Positions 36,246-48,004 of a stretch of DNA of 64,000 nt are shown piece by piece (the first letter of the stretch is position 1; each line of letters starts with the position of its first letter). Source of the DNA: Verrucomicrobiaceae bacterium (GTDB taxonomy: Bacteria; Verrucomicrobiota; Verrucomicrobiia; Verrucomicrobiales; Verrucomicrobiaceae); the NCBI GenBank assembly GCA_947458455.1, contig CANGYJ010000007.1:248001-312000 (forward strand). Reading direction: 5' to 3'. The notes beneath the pieces are model-generated. The model was not told the origin of the DNA. It searched no databases and worked only from the letters and a program-made list of their open reading frames with translations. A program made the position numbers and the translations under genes.

Positions 36246-37384
36246 ATCCAAAACGTGCTTTCGATGCAGCGATCGGAGCTTTTGGGGCCGTTGAAATAGT
36301 AGATTGTCAGCACGCGACCATCGGGACGGACCACGGAGCGCGGATATCCGAGGTCGCCGTCGAAGCCGTCGTCGCGGAGGATGATCTCGGGTGTCCAGGT
36401 CTTGCCTTCGTCGGCACTGATGCGTGCGCGGATGCCCGTGGGCTTTTTGCGATGGCCGTAAGTCACGCAAAGGCGGCCATCGGGCAGCAGCACGGTCGCG
36501 GGTGGATTGCCGCCGATGTTGCTGGTGACGTCGCTGACTTTTGACCACGTCTTGCCTACATCGTCGCTGCGCCACAGCTCGATGTTGTATTCTGGTTTGC
36601 CGCGTCGCAGCGTCGTGAGCAAGGCGCCGCCAGCCGTCCGCATGCTGCTGGGCATGATCGCGAAACCACCCTTCGGTGGCTCGTCGCCGATGTAACCCTG
36701 GAGTTTCCACGTCAGCCCGCCGTCGGTGGTGCGAGCGCAGAAAACGCGGCCTTCTTTGTTGTCCGATTTCTTGCCGCAACTGCCGAACATGAGGCACTCA
36801 CGCGCCCCGATTGGGATCAAATCGGTGCGCGTGGAGATGCCGTCCACCCCCTCGACATCAAACTTAAACGGCCCCTGCCACGTCTTGCAGCGATCCTGCG
36901 TCGTGTAAAACCACGACGGGCCGACGTGCAGCCCTTTGAAGCGAAACATCATCGCAAAATCGGGCGCGGTGAAGTCGAGCGGCTCCTTCAAGGCGACAGC
37001 CTCGGGCTCGTTCTTCCGGTCCGAGTAAGGCTGATCCGCCTCGACCTTCCACGTCTTCCCACCGTCGAGGCTGCGAGCCTGGACGCGATGGCTCGGCTTC
37101 GTGCGGTCAATGCGATGATCGGTCGTCTTCTCCTTGTAGAAAGTGGCCGTGAATCCCACGACAAGCTCATCGCCCCACTGCCACAGCCCCTGATTCGCCG
37201 GCCAGCCGCCGTAGCGACCGGGCTCTTTGTAAACGATGAGGTTTTCAGCCGAAGCAGGCTTCCATGTCGGAACAACGGACGCGATGACTTTCGGATCGCC
37301 CGCATCAAGCGTGACTCCATCTTGAGCTAGGGCTGACAAAGACGCGAACGATGCTGAAACGATGAGCAGACTGAGGTGATTCAT
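36227..37384 (-). CDS. Exported sialidase-like BNR-repeat protein
   Basis: A 385-residue product with a signal peptide (MNHLSLLIVSASFASLSALA). Asp boxes include SLDGGKTWKV near 100, TTDGGLTWKL near 220, SDDVGKTWSKV near 275 and SADEGKTWTPE near 323, marking a six-bladed propeller of the sialidase/neuraminidase superfamily. The final residues (STFWMPPVKS) sit over the antiporter remnant of the opposite strand. It is the downstream member of a same-strand run with the oxidoreductase at 37443. Enzyme activity is not proven by sequence alone. Confidence 0.87.
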   Translation of the reverse strand: MNHLSLLIVSASFASLSALAQDGVTLDAGDPKVIASVVPTWKPASAENLIVYKEPGRYGGWPANQGLWQWGDELVVGFTATFYKEKTTDHRIDRTKPSHRVQARSLDGGKTWKVEADQPYSDRKNEPEAVALKEPLDFTAPDFAMMFRFKGLHVGPSWFYTTQDRCKTWQGPFKFDVEGVDGISTRTDLIPIGARECLMFGSCGKKSDNKEGRVFCARTTDGGLTWKLQGYIGDEPPKGGFAIMPSSMRTAGGALLTTLRRGKPEYNIELWRSDDVGKTWSKVSDVTSNIGGNPPATVLLPDGRLCVTYGHRKKPTGIRARISADEGKTWTPEIILRDDGFDGDLGYPRSVVRPDGRVLTIYYFNGPKSSDRCIESTFWMPPVKS

Positions 37385-37442
37385 GATTTGATCCGTCTTT
37401 TGCGATCCTTGCGATCTTTTGCGGCTGAAGAAGTCGGCGCCC

Positions 37443-38882
37443 TTACGCCAGCTTGTAGCAATCCGCCCACTCCGAACGCGGCGGCGGGCCGGCGAGGCGG
37501 GCGTTGGCCTCGTCGTTGCCGATGAAGCGCTTCGTGACCGGATTGAACTTCAAATCCACGTTCAGATACTCGGCGATGGTGCCGAGATTCAAGACTTGAG
37601 TGAGCAAGCCGGAGACGCTGAAGGGAGACTCGGCCGTGCCTTCGCCCATGCAGGCGTTGATGAAGCTATCGAAGTGATTGCGCTTCAATGGATGTAGCCC
37701 CATCGCGTCTTTAAACTCCACCATCTTCGATCGTGGATACAAGAGGGAGTGACGATCATGCGAGCCGCGCTGGACGAGGTAATCGCCTTGTTTACGATGC
37801 AGGAGTGATCCAGCACCGCCGGGATTTGGGATCACGATTTTACCGTCGGGGCCTAGGTCACCGTATTTCTCTTCGATGTCGAATTTGATGTCGCCACCGG
37901 CTTTCCAGTGAAGCTCCAAAGCGGGCAATTTTTCGCCACGGGCTGGGAACTCGAAGCGAATGTCCGAGCTGAGCGGGTAGCTCACTCGGTTGTAATCCGC
38001 GAGCACGAGCGGCGTGATGCGTGTGGGCAAGCCGAGCTTCAGGTGATCATGGGCAAAGTCGATGATGTGAGCGCCCCAGTCGCCAAACATGCCGCCACCG
38101 TAGAGGTGAAAACCGCGCCAGTTGAAGGGGTGATACATCTTGCTGTAGGGCTTCACCTCCTGCGGGCCGCACCAAAGGTCCCAGTTCAGCGTTTCGGGCT
38201 TCGGTTCCTCCGCTGGATAGCCCTTCACGAGCGCACGCTCGGCGGCGTTCATGAACCAAAGCGAGGGCGATTTCCATGCTTGGATCTTCACGATGTCATC
38301 GACGATGCCCGCCGCGAGCATTTGCTTGAACTGTTCCGCGCCAGCCGATGTGTGACCTTGGTTGCCCATCTGCGTCACCACTTTGAACTTCTTCTCCGCC
38401 CGCATGAGGATTTCCGCCTCATCAAAAGTGTGCGTCAAAGGCTTCTCGACATACACATGCTTGCCGAGCGCCATCGCGCTGATCGCGGCGGTGAAGTGCG
38501 TGTGATCCGGCGTCACCACGCTGACGGCGTCGATGTCCTTGCCCATCTTGTCGAGCATCTCGCGAAAGTCGTGGAAGCGCTTCACATCCGGGAAAGCCGT
38601 CAGGTTCTTCCCCAAACCTTTCGCCGTGGCGAAATCCACATCCGTGAACGCCACCGGCGTGGCGATGCCTCCCGCCGTGAGCCCCGGAATGACACTGCCC
38701 GCCCGTCCACCGATACCGATGCAGCCCAGATTGATCCGTCGGCTCGGCGGCAGCTTCGGATTGTCCGCCGCACGTGCGCTCGTGAGGTAGGCCGGAAGAA
38801 AATTGAAGCTCAAACCCGCTGCGAAGGTATTTTGGACGAAGCGGCGGCGGGAGGGCAAAGGGGTAATGTCAGGTGTTTTCAT
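37443..38882 (-). CDS. Tat-exported Gfo/Idh/MocA-family oxidoreductase
   Basis: The 479-residue protein has a Tat signal (SRRRFVQNTFAAGLSF), a Rossmann start (INLGCIGIGGRAGSVI), the family motif YVEKPLTHTFDEAE and a substrate domain with MFGDWGAHIIDFAHDHL. It likely oxidises a sugar derivative outside the cytoplasm. It is 58 bases upstream of the sialidase on the same strand and could process released sugars. It is not a close copy of the oxidoreductase at 5881. Confidence 0.92.
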   Translation of the reverse strand: MKTPDITPLPSRRRFVQNTFAAGLSFNFLPAYLTSARAADNPKLPPSRRINLGCIGIGGRAGSVIPGLTAGGIATPVAFTDVDFATAKGLGKNLTAFPDVKRFHDFREMLDKMGKDIDAVSVVTPDHTHFTAAISAMALGKHVYVEKPLTHTFDEAEILMRAEKKFKVVTQMGNQGHTSAGAEQFKQMLAAGIVDDIVKIQAWKSPSLWFMNAAERALVKGYPAEEPKPETLNWDLWCGPQEVKPYSKMYHPFNWRGFHLYGGGMFGDWGAHIIDFAHDHLKLGLPTRITPLVLADYNRVSYPLSSDIRFEFPARGEKLPALELHWKAGGDIKFDIEEKYGDLGPDGKIVIPNPGGAGSLLHRKQGDYLVQRGSHDRHSLLYPRSKMVEFKDAMGLHPLKRNHFDSFINACMGEGTAESPFSVSGLLTQVLNLGTIAEYLNVDLKFNPVTKRFIGNDEANARLAGPPPRSEWADCYKLA

Positions 38883-38947
38883 GGTTCAGGTAATGTGTGG
38901 AAAAATCAGAGTTGGAGACCAAAAGAGATAACACAATGAGAGAGGCA

Positions 38948-39382
38948 TCACTTTCGAGGATAAGGCCCCAGATGCTCATGCGTGATGAGCCAGCGGCCAT
39001 CGACCTGGCGCAGAATGCTGGTGCGACGACCACCGCCGGAGGATTCTTGGCCGCTGATGAGGCCCTTCCAGCGAAACTCGTAGCGGCAGGCGGCCACGTC
39101 ATCGGTGACGACCGTCCACGCGATGTCGTGAAGGCTGAAGACCTCGTTTTCGATCAGCTTGAAAGTCTTCTCAAAAGACGCCTTCGCCGCCGCTTTGCCG
39201 ACAAAGGTGTCCTCCGTGAAAATGAACACGGCATCCTCCGCCACATGCGGGGCGATCCGATCCCACGAATGCGTGTTGAGCTTTTCGACGTAGGCCGTGA
39301 GAGCAGTTTCGTGATTCATGGGAGTTTCAGCCGCTGAGAGAGGATGGAGCAGAGAGAGCAAGGAGAAGGCGAGGGTTTTCAT
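38948..39382 (-). CDS. Small exported NTF2-like protein
   Basis: The 144-residue product starts with a signal peptide (MKTLAFSLLSLLHPLSAAE). The body reads as a DUF4440/SgcJ-type NTF2-like domain: ALTAYVEKLNTHSWDRIAPH, AVFIFTEDTFVGKAA and a WLITHEHLG end. Members bind small hydrophobic ligands or act as isomerases. Its 5' end lies about 60 bases from the DUF1080-type gene, and it precedes the oxidoreductase on the same strand. No catalytic residue assignment is possible. Confidence 0.82.
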   Translation of the reverse strand: MKTLAFSLLSLLHPLSAAETPMNHETALTAYVEKLNTHSWDRIAPHVAEDAVFIFTEDTFVGKAAAKASFEKTFKLIENEVFSLHDIAWTVVTDDVAACRYEFRWKGLISGQESSGGGRRTSILRQVDGRWLITHEHLGPYPRK

Positions 39383-39443
39383 CGCCGGGAGTGTGGTGCA
39401 GCCGCCCCGGCTGCCTCAGATGAGTCTAGAGAACTCAACCCCA

Positions 39444-40115
39444 TCATGGCTTCGCTTTCGCGCTCCAAAGGGCGATGTTGCGGAACTGCGCTCCCTCCGC
39501 TTTTGCGACGAACCCGACGCGTCCTTTGCGCTCCTTGAAGCGCTCGTGGCTGGCTTCGAGCACATGGTCGTCGATTTTGGCGAAGAAGTGATCACCGCAG
39601 ATTTCGATGGTGATGCGGTGCCAGGTGTCGAGATCGAGTTTGCCCTCGATTTTCTTCAATTCCTCACGGCGCGTCTCTTTCGAGATGCCGCTCATTTTTT
39701 GAATCCAGATGGCGGTGGGTGTGATCATCACGCGGCCTTGATGGAGGTTCGGTTGGTTCGTGTCGCGGCACACGAAGCCGATCTGCGGAGAGGGGCCGAG
39801 CTTGAACTCACCTGTCAGCACATAGTCGCCGAGGTCCACGATGTGCTCGCACACAGCTTCATGGCCGTTCGGGCGCTTCTCGCTCGGGCCTTCCTGCACG
39901 GCGTAGGCTGCGCCGTCCTTGATGCTCCAGGTGCCGATGCCGCCGCGCCAGCCGTCGGTGCCGGGTTGCTTTTGTTTCGTGAAAGACTCCGGCTTATCAA
40001 AGGCCTCGGCGGAGATAAGCTTATCTACGGCGCAAAGCTGCGGGGCTGGCGGAGCAGGATCAGCTGCGAAAGTGAAGGCCGTGGCAAGGAGTAGGGCAGT
40101 GAGGGCGGATTTCAT
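39444..40115 (-). CDS. Exported DUF1080-like (3-keto-glycoside hydrolase/LamG fold) protein
   Basis: The 223-residue protein begins MKSALTALLLATAFTFA, a signal peptide. A single jelly-roll domain follows: WRGGIGTWSIKDGAAYAVQE, YVLTGEFKLGPSPQIGFVC and a terminal GAQFRNIALWSA, typical of DUF1080/LamG proteins that hydrolyse 3-keto-glycosides or bind glycans. In PVC bacteria these often work with Gfo/Idh/MocA oxidoreductases, which fits the neighbour at 37443. An ATG at 40127 would add four residues. Confidence 0.82.
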   Translation of the reverse strand: MKSALTALLLATAFTFAADPAPPAPQLCAVDKLISAEAFDKPESFTKQKQPGTDGWRGGIGTWSIKDGAAYAVQEGPSEKRPNGHEAVCEHIVDLGDYVLTGEFKLGPSPQIGFVCRDTNQPNLHQGRVMITPTAIWIQKMSGISKETRREELKKIEGKLDLDTWHRITIEICGDHFFAKIDDHVLEASHERFKERKGRVGFVAKAEGAQFRNIALWSAKAKP

Positions 40116-40145
40116 GCGAGTAAGCACTGCAACGTCACCAAGAGG

Positions 40146-41030
40146 TCATTTTCTCTTCCTCAAATGCCCCATCAGCGCATTCACGGCCTTGCCTTGGAAG
40201 CGCTGGGCATTCCACATCATGGCGACGGTGCGGCGGGGCTTTTCGCTGGTGAAGGAGCGATAGACGCGGTGCTCGCTGGTGTCGATTTTTCGCGCCATGT
40301 CCGGCACGATCGAAATGCCGTGATTGAGCGAGACGAGCTCCTGCACGGTGGCGAGCTGGCTGGTACGCTCGACGGTGACGGGCTGCACGGCCTTGCGACG
40401 GCAAAAGGTGGCGATGTTGTCGGTGAGGCAGTGGGCTTCGTTGAGCATCACAAAGGGAAAACCTTCCACGGCGTCGATGGGCAGTGTTTTGGAGATCGCC
40501 AAAGGATGGCCGACGGGCACGACGAGCAGCAGTTCTTCGTCAAAGAGCGCTTCGACTTCGAGGTTCTTCGCCAGGAGCGGCAGCGCGAGGATGGCGAGGT
40601 CGATCTCGCCGTGATGGCAGCGTTTGATGAGGTTCTCGGTCGTGTCTTCCTGCACGAGGACGGCGATGTCAGGATACTTTTTGGCGAAGCTGCTCAGCAA
40701 GCTCGGCAGAAAGTAGGGCGCGATGGTGGGGATGGCGCCGAGGCGGATGCGTCCACGGCGTCCGGCCTCGGAGAGCTCGGAAAACGTGTCTTCCATGAGC
40801 TGCAGGATGTGTTTTGCTCGCTCGAGAAGCAACTCGCCGAGTTCGGTGAGCACCACTTCGCGTGGTTTGCGATCAAACAGCGGCTGGCCGAGCTGGTCCT
40901 CGAGTTTTTGGATCGCTCGACTCAGCGCGGACTGCGAGAGATGCAGTTCTTCGGCGGCGCGGGTGAAGTTTTTCGTGCGGGCGAGCACCACGAACTGGTC
41001 GAGGAGTTGGAGGCTGAGGTCGTTGCGCAT
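40146..41030 (-). CDS. oxyR: OxyR, peroxide-sensing LysR-type regulator
   Basis: The 294-residue protein has the LysR winged helix (FTRAAEELHLSQSALSRAIQKL) and the substrate domain (RIRLGAIPTIAPYFLP). LNEAHCLTDNIATFC puts Cys at 201 and 210, with the same spacing and context as the redox pair Cys199/Cys208 of E. coli OxyR. Peroxide would form a disulfide and switch on transcription. It is divergent from katG with 141 bases between starts, which supports the assignment. ATG at 41030 gives the normal OxyR start. Confidence 0.93.
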   Translation of the reverse strand: MRNDLSLQLLDQFVVLARTKNFTRAAEELHLSQSALSRAIQKLEDQLGQPLFDRKPREVVLTELGELLLERAKHILQLMEDTFSELSEAGRRGRIRLGAIPTIAPYFLPSLLSSFAKKYPDIAVLVQEDTTENLIKRCHHGEIDLAILALPLLAKNLEVEALFDEELLLVVPVGHPLAISKTLPIDAVEGFPFVMLNEAHCLTDNIATFCRRKAVQPVTVERTSQLATVQELVSLNHGISIVPDMARKIDTSEHRVYRSFTSEKPRRTVAMMWNAQRFQGKAVNALMGHLRKRK

Positions 41031-41041
41031 GGCGCAGACTA

Positions 41042-43466
<2,425 letters not shown>

Positions 43467-43502
43467 TCCGAAACCCAAAAACCCCACCCTAAAACCCTCA
43501 AG

Positions 43503-43535
43503 CCCCGCTCCGGCATCCGCTGGAGCGGGGTTTTT
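43503..43535 (+). terminator. Rho-independent terminator after katG
   Basis: Arms CCCCGCTCC (43503-43511) and GGAGCGGGG (43522-43530) are perfect complements with a ten-base loop, followed by TTTTT. It lies 37 bases after the katG stop codon. Confidence 0.88.
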
Positions 43536-43665
43536 GTGTGGTGTGGCGTGCCCAAGCACGCGCCAGCATGGCAGCCATCTTTCTCCGCAAGATGAGCAAA
43601 CAAATATCTCCTGCATCCAGTGCTGTCGAAACTCGGACACCATGACGTTTGCGGCATTCCAGGCT

Positions 43666-43684
43666 CCTCTCGCGGAGCGAGAGG
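43666..43684. repeat. Short perfect hairpin CCTCTCGC/GCGAGAGG
   Basis: Eight-base perfect arms surround GGA at the 3' end of the next minus-strand gene. The surrounding 150 bases (43540-43685) contain no gene and look like another dispersed repeat region between katG and the opposing gene. As a terminator for the minus-strand gene it lacks a T run. Confidence 0.5.
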
Positions 43685-43685
43685 G

Positions 43686-44042
43686 CTACTTTGCTTCGCC
43701 AGATCGAAGCAATCCATGCCGTCGAGCCTTCCAATACGCGGCGAGGTGGTAAACGAGTCCGCAACTGGCGTTGTGTGTGTAATCGAAGCCGTGAATGAGA
43801 TTTTTGAACGAGGCTTGCTGCTCGGCAGTGAGCGTGGCGTCATCGACCATGAGCAAAATGAGCGCGGATTCACCGGCTTCGCAGGTGAGGTGCCAGATTT
43901 CGCGAAACGGTCCCCAGTGCGGGTTCGGGTAGCCTTTTTGGTTCTTCCACTCGGGCACCTTGCGCCAGTCAGGGCCGAGCATTCGCATCTCCTCGGGGCT
44001 TTTCTTGGAGAGTTGGGTGCCAACGGCTAACCAGTTTGCCAT
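43686..44042 (-). CDS. Small protein of unknown function
   Basis: The 118-residue product starts MANWLAVGTQLSKKSPEEMR and has no signal peptide. It has an acidic, aromatic-rich core (GPDWRKVPEWKNQKGYPNP, WGPFREIWHL, LVYHLAAYWKARRH). I recognise no family. The codon use is like the neighbouring genes, which supports it as real. Its last codons (LLRSGEAK) fall in the repeat-like region, so the C terminus may be altered. It is convergent with katG. Confidence 0.55.
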   Translation of the reverse strand: MANWLAVGTQLSKKSPEEMRMLGPDWRKVPEWKNQKGYPNPHWGPFREIWHLTCEAGESALILLMVDDATLTAEQQASFKNLIHGFDYTHNASCGLVYHLAAYWKARRHGLLRSGEAK

Positions 44043-44166
44043 TCAATTCGGTCGGCGATTAATTTTATCTGCGTAGATCGAAAAAACACAGCGCAAAACC
44101 AACCCCCGAAACACAAAATTCTGATACCTCCCGCATGTGAGCCGATACCGGATGAATGCAAAACGA

Positions 44167-47100
44167 TCACCGCACGACCCGAACCCGCATGAATCGATGG
44201 GGGGCATTTGTCTGGACGTCTTGGACGGTGACGCTCTTCGCTCCATTGGCACCATTGGTTTCCGAGACCGCTGCGCTCCCTGTAAAACCGGCGCCGTTGG
44301 TGCTTCGTGCGATTTCACTCCATGTGCCACCGAGTCCGCTCTGGGCCTCGACCACGATGGAGACGTCATTGCGCAAGGGATCTCGCTGGAACGTGAGAGT
44401 GAGACGATGGTTTCCGGATGGATTCGTCAGGGCTGCCTGCGGTAAACGGCTGGATCCATTCTGACCGGGCGTCATCAGCAGTGCGTATTTGATGAGGTTG
44501 GGAATCCCATCTCCATCGGGCACGGCGAGATCCGCAGCATCGCCAGTGTTTTGGTCACTGCCGAAGTATTGCTGACGCCAGGTGGTAAGCGATACACCGC
44601 CGCCATTCGCGGGACTGACAGTGATTTGCAACAGGGCGCTGGTGGAGCCACCTCCGTTGATGCCTTGAAGGGTAATCGTGTAGGTTCCTGCGGCGGCAGG
44701 AGTCCATGAAATCAAGCCTGTGGACCGATCGCAGATCAAACCGCTCGCCGGCGAACCCGCCGAAGTTGCTCCATACCTCAGGGCTCCGGTCGCCTGAATC
44801 TGATAGGACAACGGTTGGCCTACAGTTGCCGTGATGGATGTCGCCTGCACCGTCGGAGGTGCGATTGCAGGATTCGCGGCCACGGTCAGCGTGACGAAAA
44901 GCGAACCATTTCCAGTCGCATTCGACGCACCAACGGCAAAAAAGGTCGAGCCAGGAAGAATCGGTGTTCCTTGAATCAAGCCTGCGGTCGCGTTGAACGA
45001 CAGACCATCAGGTAGTTCTCCCGCCAAGCCAGGACCAGAAGCACTGAACGAAGTTGGTGAATTTGTCGCCGTGATCTGATAGCTGAAGGGTTGACCGACC
45101 GTGGCCGTGGTCGTGGCCGGACTGGTGATTTCCGGGTCTGGATCGGGCGTCACCGTGACAATGAGCGTCGCCGATGCATAGCCTGACGCGTTTATTGCCC
45201 AGATGGTCGAGGTGTAGCTTCCTGCTTCGGTCGGGGTGGCGGTGATGACACCTGTGGACTCGTCGAATTGCGCCCCTCGGGGGAGATCCGAGACCCAGTA
45301 ACTCGTCGGGCTGTTCGAAGCCTGAATCTGATAGGTGTATTCGCGGCTGTAACTCCTGCTCGCGACCCATGACCGGCTCAGGGTGCTGGTGATCACAGGA
45401 GGAGTTTCCCCATCTGGCGGATTGCTCAGCAAGAATAGTGTGGCTCCATCACTCATAGAGGCAAGTGAGAGATTGCCGCCGGAGTCGGCAGCAAAGAACG
45501 AATAATCGTTGATGATCTCATTGACGGTATCCCCCACCCAATGAACTGCACCTAAAGTGCTAAGTTTCGCGAGATAGCGGCCAGTGCTGCCGCTGTATAC
45601 CATGTCGTCAAAGTTACCGTAATTGGTGCTGTTTTCCAGATACAGAGAAGCGACGCCATCGTAGGCAAGTGCTGGCACGCCGGTGCCTGGCAAATCCTTG
45701 ATCCAGCTCAATCCGTAGGTCGAAGTTGCCGAAAGCCGCATCAAAAACGCGCCACTGCGGTTTTCCGGTAAAGCGATGCTGTCGGCTGGCAGGCTGCTGG
45801 CGGGAGGTGCAGTCAAATCTTCGTAACCCGTCACGTAAAGACCTCCGGATGAGTCAGCGACCATGCAGTTGCGCTGGAAGAAATGACCATCCGGAATCTG
45901 GCGTGCCCAATAGGCTGCATGCGTCGTCGTTCCCGCTGATACACCCGCAATGCAGGCAACAAAGGACGGCTGTGAGGCATTTCCATCCGGGTTGGTGAGC
46001 GTGATCGACGCGCTCGGTGCACTTCCACTGCCGGGCACCGTCAGATTGCCAGAGAAAGTACCGGCAACGAAAACGGTTCCATCTGGGGCGGCCGCGAGTG
46101 AGTAGATTTGAGAAACACTAGTGCTGCCGAAGAGCCGCGGCGTCAGGACCGTGCCTGAGGAGCTGAAGCCCGCCACATATCCATTGTTGCTGGCTTCCAG
46201 AGACGACGAATTCAGAGTGGTGTTGTTAGTGTTGGAAAATCCAAGGGAACCTTGGAAATAGCCTCCTACCCAGATGTTGTTCGAGCCATCAACAGCCAAG
46301 GCTCCGCAGTAAACATTGTCGCCTCCAACACCCTGAACACGGGTCCAACTGCGGATGCCCGCACTCGTCAATTTGACCACGAAGAACGTTTGCCCTGAAA
46401 CCGCTGAACCGGCAAATGTCGAACTGAAAGAATTGATCTCTCCGCAGGTGATGATGTTGCCGGAACGGTCCACCACGAGACTCTCTAATTCACAACCATA
46501 GGTTCCCGTGAGTTGGTAAACCCAGATCACTTGTCCGGTGGGGCTGATTTTGATGACCAGTCCATCGGAACTAAAATTCATTGGCGTGTAAGTGGTGCCA
46601 CCTACCACGACTGGGCCGTGGATGCGAGCTCCGAGAACCGTATTCCCCAGGCTGTCTTTCGCCACGGCACGCACATCCAGACCCTCGAAAAGTTGAGCCG
46701 ATGCAGTGACAGACGGTTTGTTGACGCGGATGATTGCCGAACGAGTGCATCTTCCCAGCGCGTTTTCCGCCCAGAACGTGACCCGGAAAGATCCAGCGAT
46801 CAGAGGAGTGCCATAGATGACGTCCGTGACGCCGTCATCGTTGGTGTCGGACTGCCTGAGGCCGGGTGGTAGCCCCAGTATACCTCCTGTGGTAGGTGAG
46901 TTCGCGGCACCGAAGCCGCGATCAAGCCCCTGCCCTATGCAGGCTCGGATCACGCCGGGTACATTCAGGAAGGGCAGGGCGGATGCACTGACGACCAAGG
47001 TGAGCGTGGCGGAACTTTGCTCGCCGCCGTTAGACACCGTCGTGGTCACGGAATACGTGCCAGCGGCTGCCACTGTCCCGCTGATGATACCGGTGGCTGG

Positions 47101-47601
47101 ATCCAAGGTGAGTCCGGCAGGCAGTCCTGCCGCGCTGAAGGTGACAGGAAGCTCCGATGTCGATGCAATCTGATAACTGAAGCTTTGTCCGGAAGGTGCA
47201 TGGTACGTTTCGGCTAGAAGTTGTGGCAGGGCAGATTCCAATCGCGTGAGGGTGATGTCATTGCCCGTGCCGCCCACGTAGCTGATCCGGAAAGTGAAGT
47301 TGTTCCCGCCATAGGTTACCGTTCGTGTGGCTCCTTCGGCAAGCCCGGTAAAAGTGCCGCTGATGGCACCGGCACCCGTGTTGTTCACCAAGAGCAACTG
47401 CTGCCCCGGATTGGGAGAAAAGTTCAATGCGAGCGTGAGCGCGCCACTGGCGGTGTAGCTACCAGCCGTGGCTCCCACGTCATAGGGGGAATTGAACGTC
47501 GACGAAAGGGCGCCGAAGGCGGTTGCGGCGCTCAGCATGAGAGCAGCAACCGCCGCTGCCAACCTTGAGCTGGCCATCACGGTTACGCCGGTCACTTTCA
47601 T
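44167..47601 (-). CDS. Giant secreted protein with Ig-like (He_PIG) domains
   Basis: The 1144-residue product has a signal peptide (VMASSRLAAAVAALMLSAATAFGA). At least five putative-Ig (He_PIG) domains follow, each with a motif such as GQPFSYQITATNSPTSFS and GIISGTVAAAGTY. Between them is a region of repeated beta-propeller-like blades (VVDRSGNIITCGEINS, VDGSNNIWVGGYFQG) of SBBP type. The C-terminal 140 residues start WRQQYFGSDQNTGDAADLA and include DGDGIPNLIKYAL, a common end of Verrucomicrobiota exported proteins that may serve cell-surface attachment or sorting. It probably binds glycans or acts as an adhesin. The start at 47601 is favoured by the signal peptide; 47577 is possible. Confidence 0.88.
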   Translation of the reverse strand: MKVTGVTVMASSRLAAAVAALMLSAATAFGALSSTFNSPYDVGATAGSYTASGALTLALNFSPNPGQQLLLVNNTGAGAISGTFTGLAEGATRTVTYGGNNFTFRISYVGGTGNDITLTRLESALPQLLAETYHAPSGQSFSYQIASTSELPVTFSAAGLPAGLTLDPATGIISGTVAAAGTYSVTTTVSNGGEQSSATLTLVVSASALPFLNVPGVIRACIGQGLDRGFGAANSPTTGGILGLPPGLRQSDTNDDGVTDVIYGTPLIAGSFRVTFWAENALGRCTRSAIIRVNKPSVTASAQLFEGLDVRAVAKDSLGNTVLGARIHGPVVVGGTTYTPMNFSSDGLVIKISPTGQVIWVYQLTGTYGCELESLVVDRSGNIITCGEINSFSSTFAGSAVSGQTFFVVKLTSAGIRSWTRVQGVGGDNVYCGALAVDGSNNIWVGGYFQGSLGFSNTNNTTLNSSSLEASNNGYVAGFSSSGTVLTPRLFGSTSVSQIYSLAAAPDGTVFVAGTFSGNLTVPGSGSAPSASITLTNPDGNASQPSFVACIAGVSAGTTTHAAYWARQIPDGHFFQRNCMVADSSGGLYVTGYEDLTAPPASSLPADSIALPENRSGAFLMRLSATSTYGLSWIKDLPGTGVPALAYDGVASLYLENSTNYGNFDDMVYSGSTGRYLAKLSTLGAVHWVGDTVNEIINDYSFFAADSGGNLSLASMSDGATLFLLSNPPDGETPPVITSTLSRSWVASRSYSREYTYQIQASNSPTSYWVSDLPRGAQFDESTGVITATPTEAGSYTSTIWAINASGYASATLIVTVTPDPDPEITSPATTTATVGQPFSYQITATNSPTSFSASGPGLAGELPDGLSFNATAGLIQGTPILPGSTFFAVGASNATGNGSLFVTLTVAANPAIAPPTVQATSITATVGQPLSYQIQATGALRYGATSAGSPASGLICDRSTGLISWTPAAAGTYTITLQGINGGGSTSALLQITVSPANGGGVSLTTWRQQYFGSDQNTGDAADLAVPDGDGIPNLIKYALLMTPGQNGSSRLPQAALTNPSGNHRLTLTFQRDPLRNDVSIVVEAQSGLGGTWSEIARSTNGAGFTGSAAVSETNGANGAKSVTVQDVQTNAPHRFMRVRVVR

Positions 47602-48004
47602 AGCGTCTTCACAAGTATCAATATCATCCGAGTAGGCATTCGAATTCGACGTGAAGGCCGAACAAGGCCTGTTGCAGTTGGTGGCTTCGATTTCTAACAA
47701 CTTTGATATGATCGGTCGTGGTATCATAAAATCGTGAGTAATTTAAGACTCAATCGCCCCCCTCACTGCCTGGGCAAATTAAAATGAGGGTTACTCAAAT
47801 TGTTTGGCAAAGCCTACAGCCAAGCCAGAATTAAAACGTGGGTTTTTGCTGCTGATGGCGTGGGTCTTGTCGAGTTCTTGGAGACAGGGAACCATTCATA
47901 GCGTCCTTCGTAACCGGTGGCTACAGCTTGTTCGGCACCACCTTCACCCATGGAGACCACGCACCGAGTACTTGCTGCTGGATATTGCGTTTCCAGATCT
48001 AGTT
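47602..48004. other. Gene-free stretch upstream of the giant secreted protein
   Basis: The 403 bases are lower in GC than their surroundings. They hold the presumed promoter of the secreted protein and no supported gene. A short open segment reads AADGVGLVEFLETGNHS on the plus strand, but nothing else supports coding. Confidence 0.5.
47707..47728. promoter_or_regulatory. Inverted repeat TATGAT-N10-ATCATA
   Basis: Six-base perfect arms lie about 106 bases upstream of the start of the giant secreted gene in AT-richer DNA. Spacing fits a dimeric regulator site, though the regulator is unknown. Confidence 0.35.
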
